Below, in pieces: positions 56,032 through 64,000 of a stretch of DNA of 64,000 nucleotides. Origin of the DNA: Tridacna crocea (taxonomy: Eukaryota; Mollusca; Bivalvia; Cardiida; Cardiidae). The DNA lies in assembly GCA_943736015.1 (NCBI GenBank), contig OX031072.1, positions 11,001,501 to 11,065,500 of the forward strand. Reading direction: 5' to 3'. A model generated the notes under the pieces. The model had not been told where the DNA came from. It did not search any database and saw nothing but the letters and a program-made list of their open reading frames with translations. A program made the position numbers and the translations under genes. The stretch's first letter is position 1. Each line of letters opens with the position of its first letter.

Positions 56032-57221
56032 CTGAGGAAGAAAAACAAGAAATATCTTCGAAAAAGAAAAGGATTGATGACATAAATCAAATTTGCACGC
56101 AAATAGGCAGGGGCCTTTTAGAATAAACACGTATAGACCTTTTGATCAATCGCAACTTTTTGTTTATTCGGTTTTTTATCAGTACCAAAAAGTAGGCCGG
56201 TACATTCAGTTTTGCTGAATAGTGCGTCAGTCAATAGGTACCTTGAGACAGAGTACCATGTCTTGCTGAGACAGTGTACCATGTCTCAGTGGGACAGTGT
56301 ACCATATGTCTCAGTTGTACAGTGAACCATGTCTCTTTTAGATAGTATACCATGTCTCATTTGGACAGTGTACCATGTCTCGATGGGAGTATGTACCATG
56401 TCACTCTGAGACAGTGTACCATCTCTCATTGGGACAGTGTACCATGTCTCGGTAGGATCGTATATCGTGTCTCGCTGAGACGGTGTACTATGTCTCGGTG
56501 AGACAGTGTACCATGTCTCGATGGGACAGGGTACCATGTCTCGGTGGCACCGTGTACCTTGTCTCGCTGAGACCGTGAACCATGTCTCGGTGAGACAGTG
56601 TAGGTGGACATGTCTCGATGAGATAGCGTACCACATGACAAAACTTTAGACTTGTGCAATCTGAAAACACGGTCAGAAGACAATATATACGAGCCATGCT
56701 CTGACATAAAAAGACTTAATGCATCCCTATAATGCATTATGTCAATCAAATATGCCACAATTATATAACATAATAATATAACATGGACGGAAAAGCTACA
56801 AATACGACGTAATAAACAATGCAGATGAAATCAAATCAATAATACAAGAGATAGATTTTGAACACAGTGAAACAAAAAATACAAACAGAGTGCATGTTTG
56901 CTACCTTACCCCAGTTCAGATCATATGATAGGCCTAATATTTTGAAAAAGTAAAAACAAATGATAAATAAAAAATAAATTAACCAATGAACGAACGCACT
57001 GGCGATTGAGTGGATGGGTGGTTGGATGAGTGGATGGCTTGGTGAGTGGATGCTTGCTGAATGAATGAATGAATGAATGAATGAATGAATGCGCGTACAA
57101 ACCAATGAACGAATGAATGAATACCTCGTTAAACATTACAATATCATCTTTCTTTACTTCTATATTTTCCGACAAAAACACCAGAAAACTGTCCATATTT
57201 CCAACAAACTCTTCCACAAAG
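55696..57221 (-). CDS. C1q-domain protein, two 3'-terminal exons
   Basis: Exon 57221-57125 (acceptor ending ccag at 57222-57225, less certain) and exon 56031-55696 (acceptor ttcctcag) join in phase 0 to about 144 residues. Together they span one C1q globular domain: FLVFLSENIEVKKDDIVMFN, then VLSNTGESYNLSTGYYTC, KYTGIYLL, GDRACVKV and the closing strand ATFSGMFLYSP, followed by a stop. C1q domains form trimeric jelly-roll heads. In bivalves they are mostly secreted lectin-like recognition proteins of innate immunity, and that role is inferred from the family. The domain itself looks complete, but no signal-peptide or coiled-coil exon was found between 57222 and 58347. It may lie in a short exon I missed, farther away, or be absent. 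The 1093-bp intron contains a 23-bp minisatellite and a TGAA microsatellite. A TNF-like jelly roll is the main alternative. Confidence 0.8.
56236..56636. repeat. 23-bp minisatellite in the C1q intron
   Basis: About 17 copies of ACCATGTCTCGGTGAGACAG + TGT. Each unit holds the self-complementary pair TCTC and GAGA. Because 23 is not a multiple of 3, three units make a 69-base coding cycle, which gives long spurious frames. Confidence 0.92.
56998..57122. repeat. GGAT/GAAT tetranucleotide repeats
   Basis: GGATGGGTGGTTGGATGAG units pass into about nine GAAT units, close to the C1q exon's splice donor. Confidence 0.85.
57125..57221 (-). CDS. C1q-domain gene, penultimate exon
   Basis: The exon encodes SSFVEEFVGNMDSF, then LVFLSENIEV and KKDDIVMFNE, ending on donor GT at 57124-57123 in phase 0, which fits the next exon. 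An in-frame TGA just upstream (about 57229) forces an acceptor nearby. Gatccag at 57222-57228 is the best candidate, although its pyrimidine tract is poor. Confidence 0.65.
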
Positions 57222-57334
57222 CTGGATCATTTCTAATGAATGATTCTAGCTCTCATGCATCAATGGATACCTCGCTAATATACTATGGGGAAAAAAAAGT
57301 CTTGAATCATACATGTATATGGCCTTTAAATAAC

Positions 57335-57378
57335 ATTCGAAAAGTGTCGTCTCGGATCAGCCTGCGCAGTCCCAGGAC
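57335..57378. mobile_element. Family C fragment
   Basis: AAAGTGTCGTCTCGGATCAG and CCTGCGCAGTCCCAGGA are the start of a C palindrome. Confidence 0.55.
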
Positions 57379-57474
57379 ATGGCTCATTTATTTTCATCAT
57401 TATCGTCATCACTGTGGCTCCTTTGGGGCAAATTTATGAATAATGTAGCGTCTAGTAACTCTGTACAACACGGC

Positions 57475-57594
57475 CAAATTTAGACTTCTCTACGTGGAAA
57501 ATATTTGCAGACGACAAATCAAATGTGGCTCAAAATATGGCCAGAAACATTGTGGAAATAGGGGAAATATTGGTCACCAGCAGTTTCTCTAAAC
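57475..57594 (-). mobile_element. Family A remnant
   Basis: ATTTGCAGACGACAAATC, GTGGCTCAAAATATGG and CATTGTGGAAATAGGGG are in family order. It abuts the next A copy. Confidence 0.55.
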
Positions 57595-57821
57595 CCCGGT
57601 TTACGAAACAATCCCTGGTGTTTACGACCCTAACATAGGAGCTTTTTGAAAACATTGTGGTGAAAGGAGAAAATGCTGGTAACCAGCATTTTCTCCTTTT
57701 CCCACAATGTGTTCTACCCTGCTGGAAACAAATTTTAATTTTTTAGTTAGATTTATTCTGTCGTCTGCAAGTGCTTTCAATTTGCGCCAGTCTAAAGTTT
57801 TGTTGTTTGGGAAAGAGTTAA
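57595..57821 (+). mobile_element. Family A MITE
   Basis: TTTACGAAACAATCCCTGG, the perfect stem GAAAGGAGAAAATGCTGGT, and TTTGGGAAAGAGTTAA. It lies between the C1q and PPIH genes. Confidence 0.82.
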
Positions 57822-58035
57822 AATCCAAAATGATCAAAAGCCCTCTCACCAAAATTAGATTAATTTCGGATTTTTATTTTTTTTTTTTTTTGATCAGGAT
57901 CAGACACAAGAAAACTAAAGATCAGCCATGGGAATTGCAAATTATGATATGTCCTTATTGACTTAAAAAGAATAATGCTGTTGAATAGGACTAGTACCTC
58001 TGAATATATTTAACAACAATGATGGTGATGAGGAA

Positions 58036-58250
58036 GCCTGCTGAATAAGTAAAATAAAACTTTCAAGACGATAGCCTAGCAAAAATCCATGCAATTTTTT
58101 CTACTTCAAAGGTATTTCTTTTTTAGGAAAGATATCTCTTTATCGGACATTGTAGATCCAAAATCAGACTGCACGTTTTGTGCAGTCTGATCTTGATCTA
58201 TACGGCATGCAAAAGATCAGTCAGTCGCTCTGAGCAGCCTAAGGGTAAAA
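58036..58250 (+). mobile_element. Family B MITE just upstream of PPIH
   Basis: CCTGCTGAATAAGTAAAATA, GACATTGTAGATCCAAAATC with its complement, CAGTCAGTCGCTCTGAGCAG and CTAAGGGTAAAA. It ends about 100 bp before the PPIH start codon. Confidence 0.8.
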
Positions 58251-58347
58251 CATCTTTTCACAAAGGATGGGATACTTTATCAGGGCAATTTTTAGTATAG
58301 ACACCGCCGGTTTTCTTTCAGACGCTGAGTGCACGTTTTGGTAAAAA

Positions 58348-58416
58348 ATGACCTCTGTTAGGCCTGCCAATCCTGAAAATCCAGTCGTATTTTTCGATAT
58401 TACAATCGGAAATATT
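58348..58416 (+). CDS. PPIH: PPIH exon 1 (start codon to first donor)
   Basis: ATG at 58348 opens [18 protein letters not shown] and the exon closes on donor gtatgt at 58417, after 23 whole codons (phase 0). The length and the NPVVFFD motif match the first coding exon of animal PPIH genes, so this ATG is the chosen start. No TATA-like promoter is evident upstream. Confidence 0.88.
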
Positions 58417-61400
58417 GTATGTAGTTTTTCATCAAATTATGATTTATAACAGACTTTGTAGACGCATAAAATGGCTTAGGATGTATTGTAACCTAATTCG
58501 GATAAAACTAGTAATCGGACGGACATTCATACATCCAGCCACATCTGAATAGTTGTCTACAAATGAATTCAGTTTTGGCAATTCAAGTACTTGTTGTTTA
58601 GGGTTCCTACACGCCGTCATTATAGATCATTAATATTCCAAAACGATGGCCTTGTTTTATGATTGGAAATGAACATGTTCCAATTTATTAACCGGCAATA
58701 ACCGATGATAAATGTTCAAATTTATGTGAGTAAATATTTAATTATTTTACTTTGACTTTTACACAATTGCTAGTCTTTAATTCATTCACTCTTAGTTACT
58801 GCTCCAGAGAAACCTTTTCATTTAACAAATCTTTTTCGATGTATTTCAGGAAATTGGAAGAATAAAGTTTGAACTCTTTGCTGATACAGTACCAAAAACA
58901 TCTGAAAACTTCAGGTTTGAATTAGTCTAAAATTATTAACCCAGGGTTCGAAATTCCCACATATTTACTTGTAAAATGCAAGCCAGAATTGGAAAATGCA
59001 AGTTGAAATTTCAAGCACTAACTAAAAAATGTGAGTGCAAATTATTGAAGAACAGTTACCGTATGAACTAAATTCCATATGTGAATACAAAAAAAGGGTA
59101 ATTCTTTTCATTCTGAATAAACATCGGTCATGTTGCACTGAGAATACCCTTCGATGGCTGTTGATAATTTTGACATGTCGCCATTGAAACCTCCAGAGTT
59201 ATTGTTTGTTATCCGAGTTTGGTGAGGCAAGTGCTTTCGTCTGCACTCACAGCTGATACTGAGGTTTTGCATTTTTGATACGGAAAAATGGTAGGCGAAT
59301 TCAATCTCTGAGCATAAAGCAAAAATATATATCAATCTGTCATGAAAAGTTAATTATTATGCACAGATAGCAATGGGAAGCAAGTTGGCAGACCGTGGTG
59401 GACTCGTTAAACCAGTTATCGGACACGCAGATATTCAGATGTGATACGTCCGTATTTCATGTACAAATTCCTCCACCATTGTAAGTTTTGTAGAAATTTA
59501 ACTTGGTTTTAGTACAGAAATTCAACTGGAATTCAAATGATTGTTAAATTAGGGTTTTAATATCAATCAGCATTCCTTTTTTGTTCGGTTGTTGTCTCAG
59601 TTTACAGTTTACATAATAGAACAGAATTGAACAGTTTGTACCTACCATTCTTTCTTTGCAATTGATACTAGGCAAGCTGAGCTTTAAAAAATGTGAGTTC
59701 AATATTAATTTTGCAAGTGGAAATAAAAGCTACTTGCTAAAATTTGCAAGTGGATAAAAAAAATGAAATTCGAACCCTGTAACCATTCTGGTTAAATCGA
59801 TACACTGTCCAGTATTTTGTCCTCTTTTCTCTTTTCTCTTTGTACTTCAGATTTTTCATCTACTCACTCTGCAACAATGTCTGTATTGTATACAATCGGT
59901 ATTTACTCTTATTGTATTTGTGCGTCAACAGTGACGCGCTGTTGAAAGAAAATGTAGGTAATTTTCACAAAAATCATGTGTTGAGGACAACCCAAAATAG
60001 ACTAGTATTTTGCATTTATACATTTCCTAAATATCAGCTCTTGAAGCAGTACAACCAGATTAATCATTACCTATGTGGACAATGTCAATCAAGATTAAAT
60101 TGCATTGTTGATCTAAGTTGTTCGCTTCTTTGCCCTATGTTTTGATTATAATAGCTGTGGAATTGCAATATATCCGTATCTGTAGTATGGACTAAAACTA
60201 TCTATTAACCCATTACCACACGAGAAAAATTTAGACTGGTCCAAATTGAAAGCGTTTACAGACAACAAAATGAAAGTGACTGAAAAATGGAAATTTGCTC
60301 TGGGAAGGGTAGAAAACACTGTGGGAAAAGGAGAAAATGCTGGTTACCAGCATTTTCTCCTTTTCCCACAGGGTTTTCAAAAGGCTTCTTTCTCAGGGGC
60401 GTCAAAAGTAGGGATTGAGCGGTAATGGGTTAAATGATGACATGGATAGTTTTGTCTATTTCTTTAGCAAGGGTTGACTATAGATACCAAATGACAAATT
60501 CTAGATTCTTTCAAGCTTAAAGCATCTGCAGACAACAGTTTTGAAAGTGACATTGATGGACCAAAGTTCTTTGACAGGTTGTGGGAAAGGAGAAAATGCA
60601 GTTTACTAGCATTCTCTCCTTTTCCTACCATATTAACAAAAGCCTTCTGTTTTCGAGTTATTAATACCCAGTATTGTTTGTGAAGGGCTTAACTCTTTAC
60701 CAAATGACAATATTTTAGACAGTTCCAAATTTAGAGCATGTGCAGACGACAAAATAAACGTAACTCAAAAATTGAAATTTGTGTCCGGCAGGGTAGAAAA
60801 GGAGAAAATGCTGGTCTCCAGCACAATGTTTTCAGAAGGCTGCTGTTTAAGGTTCGTAAAAAACAGGGATTGTTTGGGTAAGGGTTAAAAGCAACTAGAA
60901 CTGAACATGCACATATAGTTCTATGGGTTGTCCCTTGGCAACAAAAATATGGGGTTCATTTTGAGTCCCTAGTCAGAAATAATGGGTGTCATTTTGGAAT
61001 TTGTGGGGGTCACATCAAAATGTCATTAGCTTGGACAAAAGCTACTATTAAATTTTGTGAAACTGTGTCTTTTTTGTGTTTCGTATTCACGGTAAATCTT
61101 TGTATACCCTACATATGTATTACTACATGGTGATAGATACATAATTATACCAGAGACTCTCTATATAGAGGGAGCTTACAGCCTAGATGGCACCTTTTTC
61201 ATAAACAGTATGGAGTATGCTTTCTTTTTGCCTGTTTTTAACATGCAAATATACCCTAGCTTCAGACATGCTGTCATATTTCTAAGTAGTTGTAATCTTT
61301 GAAGGGTATCATAATGAACGCTAGTGTTTGATGATGCACAAGGGGTTGGATTTCGAATTTTGTGCAGCCTCTGTCTGATGAAAAAGGTTGTTTTGTTTTG

Positions 61401-64000
61401 TTTTTATCTCCTGAATCGATTATTCAATTGATGAAAATAGCTTGTTGTGGGCCAGATTGAAAAGCCTGTAATGTTTTGCTTTATAGAGAATATCCATTTC
61501 GGGGAAAAATAAACTATTTGCATGAATTAAACTGCCAGTTCCTGTATTTCAACACACAGGCCCCATTCATGCTGCTGTTTTCAATGAATAACGAAGTGTA
61601 TCTCTTTAGCTATATTGTAATTTACAGTTAATCCTCAAATGTGTTGAAATGTGTTTCTTTGTGCTCTTACCAGGACTGGTGTTGTGTAATCTTTGTTGAT
61701 GGGCTAATCTTCCTTGCAGACAGCAAGCATGACGTCTTGACAGAGCCGTATTGTTTTCATTAGAGATTCACTGTTTTAGTTTTGACCCCTTAAAAACGAA
61801 TGAATGCTAGTAAAATTGATACACAGTCCATTGTTTCATCCTATTTTCTCTTTGTACTCCAGATTTTTTATCTATTTGCAATGTAACAGTGTTGGTAGTT
61901 TATACAATCTTTAGTAACTCTTATCATATTTGTCAGTCCACAATGACGCATTGCTGAAAAGATTGCGGGTCATTTTCCTTAAAATGTCTCAAAACGCACA
62001 AAATTGTGAGTCAAGGAAAACCCTAGGTTTTGATATCCTGTTTAGTCTATCATAATCCATTAAGCCAGACATTGTTTTACCAACCAACTTTAAGCTTTTA
62101 TGAATACCTAGGCCTATAGAACAATGTGCATAGAATTTGTTCATAGAATTGGTTCAGAGGGTTCATAGAATTTTTCTATATTAAATTTCAGACAGTTTTG
62201 TACCGGAGAATACAGAAAAGATGGCGTACCTCAGGGATACAAGAATTGCTCATTCCATCGTGTTATTAAAGAGTTCATGGTACAAGGAGGTGATTTTGTC
62301 AGTGTAAGTACTTTTTTCGTGTTTCTAATCATACCAGTGCCAATAGAGGAGAACAGGGGCTTCTGTTGATGGCATAGACCAAGACAAGATTGCACAAAAT
62401 AGACAGAAAGGAAGTAGGAAAGAATCAATTTGGGCTGTACTCAGGATAAATAAGGTTTAACTCATTACCAAACAACAAAATTTTAGGTTTGTCCAAATTA
62501 AAAGCATTTATAGACGACAAAATAGAAGTGACTGAAAATTTGAAATTTGTTTTGTGAAGGGTAGAAAACAGTGTGCGAAAAGGAGAAAATGCTAGTTAAA
62601 CAGGGTTTTAACTCATCACTAAATGACAAAAATTTTAGGTTTGTCTAAATCAAAAGCATTTGCAGAAAAAAAAAATAGAAGTGACTGAAAATTTGAAATT
62701 TGTTTTGTGAAGGGTAGAAAACATTGTGGGAAAAGGAGAAAATGCTGGTTACCAGCATTTTCTCCTTTTCCCACAAAGTTTTCTAAAGGCTTCTTTCTTA
62801 GGGTCATCAAAAGTAGGAATTGTGTGGTAATGGGTTAGAACATCTCTTTAATACACTATACCAAGGAAATTGTTACACAATTATGAATCTATAAAAACCT
62901 TGTAGTCTTTGATTCCTTTGCCTTGCAGAAAATTAACAAGTAGCAAAAAGTTTTGTCCCATTTGGGAACTTCACAGGCTTACAAGAATACATCCTTGTTA
63001 CCGATGCATAAAGCCCCTTGTCAGACTGCTTGTCTCTATTCATTTTACCTTATGGGATAAAGAATTTGTTTTCAGACTCACAAGATTTTTCTGAATGTTC
63101 TCAAATACAATGAAATATGTGGGAAATGACTGTGGTGGGTGCCTGTTACTGTGCTTTTTTTTTGATAGCAAAATGTTGGAGATTTTGGAATAAAAAGTTG
63201 GTGATTGTCTCGATCATGTTGCCTAAGTAAAACACTAAAGGTTGCCAATGGTAGGATTGTAAAAAGTCTTATCATATAGCTATGACTTTTTAAACTCAAG
63301 TACAGTGCATTCACCTTACGCAGATATCTGGAAAAGCGTGTCTGTAAAGTGTCAGATTTGGTTCCCAACATGGTATGAGGATGTGTCCAGGGCATTGAAT
63401 ACATACATGTACATGTTAGTTTTCAGTTGAATTGGTTTAATTTTTGTGCTCTAATATTTATCCAGCATTCATTGAAAAATAAACTTAACTCTTTTCTAAA
63501 TGACAAAATTTTAGACATGTCCAAATTTAAAGCATTTTGCAGACGACAAAATAAAAGTGACTGAAAATTCGAAATTTCTTTTGGGAAGGGAAGAAAATGT
63601 TGTGGGAAATGGAGAAAATGCTGGTCACAAGCATTTTTTCCTTTTTCCACAATCTTTTCAGAAGGCTTCTTTCTCAGGGTCCTTAAATGTCAGGATTGTG
63701 TGGTAAAAGGGTTAATCCTTCATTTTTATAATAAATGACAAGTGATCTCTTCCCCGTGGCTACATATTCAGAGGACAAATAGGGGAAGTAACCCTAATTA
63801 AGTGCCAAGATTTAAGATTAATTACATCCCTTGTTTGTGGTGAACATGGTAATATCATCATATATTTTACAAACGTGCAATCTGAATTGTATGTTGTTGT
63901 TTTATCAGGGTGATGGCACAGGGCTTAACAGTATTTATGGAGGATCTTTTGCCGATGAAAATTTCAAGTTGAAGCACACGGGGCCTGGTATATTATCTAT
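58348..64000 (+). CDS. PPIH: PPIH-type cyclophilin (peptidyl-prolyl cis-trans isomerase H), 5' part, four exons
   Basis: Exons 58348-58416, 58850-58914, 62192-62303 and 63909 to the window edge join in frame to about 112 residues. Cyclophilins catalyse cis-trans isomerisation of prolyl peptide bonds. PPIH is the family member that binds the PRPF3/PRPF4 part of the U4/U6.U5 tri-snRNP in the nucleus, so a role in pre-mRNA splicing is expected from family knowledge. Seen here: the N-terminal NPVVFFD strand, [14 protein letters not shown], and the active-site block [15 protein letters not shown], which keeps the catalytic Arg, Phe, Met and Gln. GDGTG and [14 protein letters not shown] follow. The longer loop [10 protein letters not shown] is typical of PPIH and separates it from cyclophilin A. 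The C-terminal third, with the Trp/His part of the pocket, lies beyond the window. Introns are about 433, 3277 and 1605 bp and all follow GT-AG. Intron 2 is loaded with transposons. Another cyclophilin paralogue is possible but less likely. Confidence 0.93.
58850..58914 (+). CDS. PPIH: PPIH exon 2
   Basis: The acceptor is tatttcag at 58842-58849. The exon encodes [20 protein letters not shown] plus F and the first two bases of an Arg codon, then donor GT at 58915 (phase 2). The junction after exon 1 falls where human PPIH reads GGQ/EVGR. Confidence 0.92.
58942..59779. mobile_element. 838-bp TIR element in PPIH intron 2, 5-bp duplication
   Basis: CAGGGTTCGAAATT at the left and its complement (one mismatch) at the right, with TAACC on both sides (58937-58941 and 59780-59784). 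Subterminal ACTTGTAAAATGCAAG and CTTGCTAAAATTTGCAAG resemble each other. CAGGGTTCGAA ends recall hAT elements, but hAT duplications are normally 8 bp. No transposase is seen. Confidence 0.8.
59790..59990 (+). repeat. Intronic duplication, copy 1
   Basis: GATACACTGTCCAGTATTTT, CTTTGTACTTCAGATTTTTC and AGTGACGCGCTGTTGAAAG match 61810-62010 in order, diverged. Confidence 0.7.
60205..60433 (-). mobile_element. Family A MITE, full length, in PPIH intron 2
   Basis: TTAACCCATTACCACACGAG and GCGGTAATGGGTTAA are the ends, with an intact stem around GGTTACC. Confidence 0.9.
60469..60692 (-). mobile_element. Family A MITE, diverged
   Basis: ACCAAATGACAAATTCTAG, the stem GGAAAGGAGAAAATGCAGTT with a partner, and GTGAAGGGCTTAA. 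Its TTAA end is shared with the next copy. Confidence 0.7.
60689..60888 (-). mobile_element. Family A MITE, stem mostly deleted
   Basis: TTAACTCTTTACCAAATGAC and TTTGGGTAAGGGTTAA are the ends. GAGAAAATGCTGGTCTCCAG is all that is left of the hairpin. Confidence 0.8.
60889..61805. other. PPIH intron 2, no further feature
   Basis: Unique-looking AT-rich intron with no repeat family or RNA gene that I can support. Confidence 0.5.
61810..62010 (+). repeat. Intronic duplication, copy 2
   Basis: GATACACAGTCCATTGTTTC, CTTTGTACTCCAGATTTTTT and AATGACGCATTGCTGAAAAG correspond to 59790-59990. Confidence 0.7.
62192..62303 (+). CDS. PPIH: PPIH exon 3 (active-site exon)
   Basis: The acceptor is aaatttcag, ending at 62191. 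The first base completes the split Arg codon. Then come [17 protein letters not shown] and [17 protein letters not shown], with donor gtaagt at 62304 (phase 0). It carries the catalytic Arg and the PPIH-type loop. Confidence 0.95.
62457..62605 (-). mobile_element. Family A partial copy
   Basis: TTTAACTCATTACCAAACAAC through GAGAAAATGCTAGTTAAACA. It stops at the stem centre, where the next copy starts. Confidence 0.75.
62606..62837 (-). mobile_element. Family A MITE
   Basis: TTTTAACTCATCACTAAATG, a complete stem GGGAAAAGGAGAAAATGCTG, and TGTGGTAATGGGTTAG. Its first half closely repeats the partial copy before it. Confidence 0.85.
63485..63715 (-). mobile_element. Family A MITE, full length, in PPIH intron 3
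   Basis: TTAACTCTTTTCTAAATGAC and TGTGGTAAAAGGGTTAA are the ends. The stem GGGAAATGGAGAAAATGCTG has a few mismatches. Confidence 0.85.
63909..64000 (+). CDS. PPIH: PPIH exon 4, cut by window end
   Basis: The acceptor is ttttatcag, ending at 63908. The exon reads [20 protein letters not shown], then [10 protein letters not shown], and runs off the window in frame. The family expects SMANSGP-like sequence next. Confidence 0.93.

Noticed and set aside
56286-56758. Overlapping frames with RDMVH / ETWYTV repeats, considered as a repeat protein
   Set aside because: They are frames through a 23-bp minisatellite inside the C1q intron, in several frames at once.
1-64000. CRISPR array or prokaryotic operon
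   Set aside because: The short repeats are transposons or minisatellites without unique spacers of constant length, and the genes are split by GT-AG introns.

Overview
The window looks like nuclear DNA of a bivalve mollusc, probably a heterodont clam or mussel. That is inferred from three things: an AT-rich, intron-split gene structure, a C1q-domain gene (a family greatly expanded in bivalves), and dense hairpin-forming short transposons and tRNA-derived SINEs of the kind bivalve genomes carry. No prokaryotic gene, CRISPR array, rRNA gene or intact transposase or reverse-transcriptase gene is visible. Nearly all open frames in the window are chance frames through repeats.

Three protein-coding loci can be supported. 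(1) Positions 16254-17018, minus strand: one exon of a rhodopsin-like GPCR covering TM1 to TM6 and ending on a good splice donor; the TM7 exon was not found. (2) Positions 55696-57221, minus strand: two exons that together encode a complete C1q domain; the 5' signal-peptide exon was not found. (3) Positions 58348 to the window end, plus strand: the first four coding exons of a PPIH-type cyclophilin, with phases that join correctly. The C1q and PPIH genes are divergent, with about 1.1 kb between their nearest identified exons.

The rest is mostly short non-autonomous elements. Family A is a roughly 230-bp TTAA-flanked MITE with a loop-free, nearly perfect stem of about 30-35 bp per arm; I count about 50 whole or partial copies. 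Family B is another TTAA-flanked element built around a roughly 30-bp-arm palindrome (about 25 copies). Families C and D share a CCTGCGCAGTCCGC-type palindrome. Lower-copy items are a 451-bp foldback with nearly identical arms and a 6-bp target duplication (47869-48319), two TIR elements with 5-bp duplications (153-566 and 58942-59779), several palindromic MITEs, a two-copy TIR family, tRNA-derived SINEs, and three minisatellites (27.0-27.7 kb, 38.8-39.3 kb, 56.2-56.6 kb).

Layout: 0-16 kb is repeat-rich intergenic DNA; 16-17 kb holds the GPCR exon; 17-55 kb is a long, gene-poor, MITE-dense tract, in which some or all of the DNA could be introns of genes whose exons I cannot see; 55.7-64 kb holds the C1q and PPIH genes. 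Nested insertions give relative ages: A lies inside B at 37.6 kb, an A variant lies inside C at 46.8 kb, and A copies sit back to back on one shared TTAA at 53.2 and 60.7 kb.
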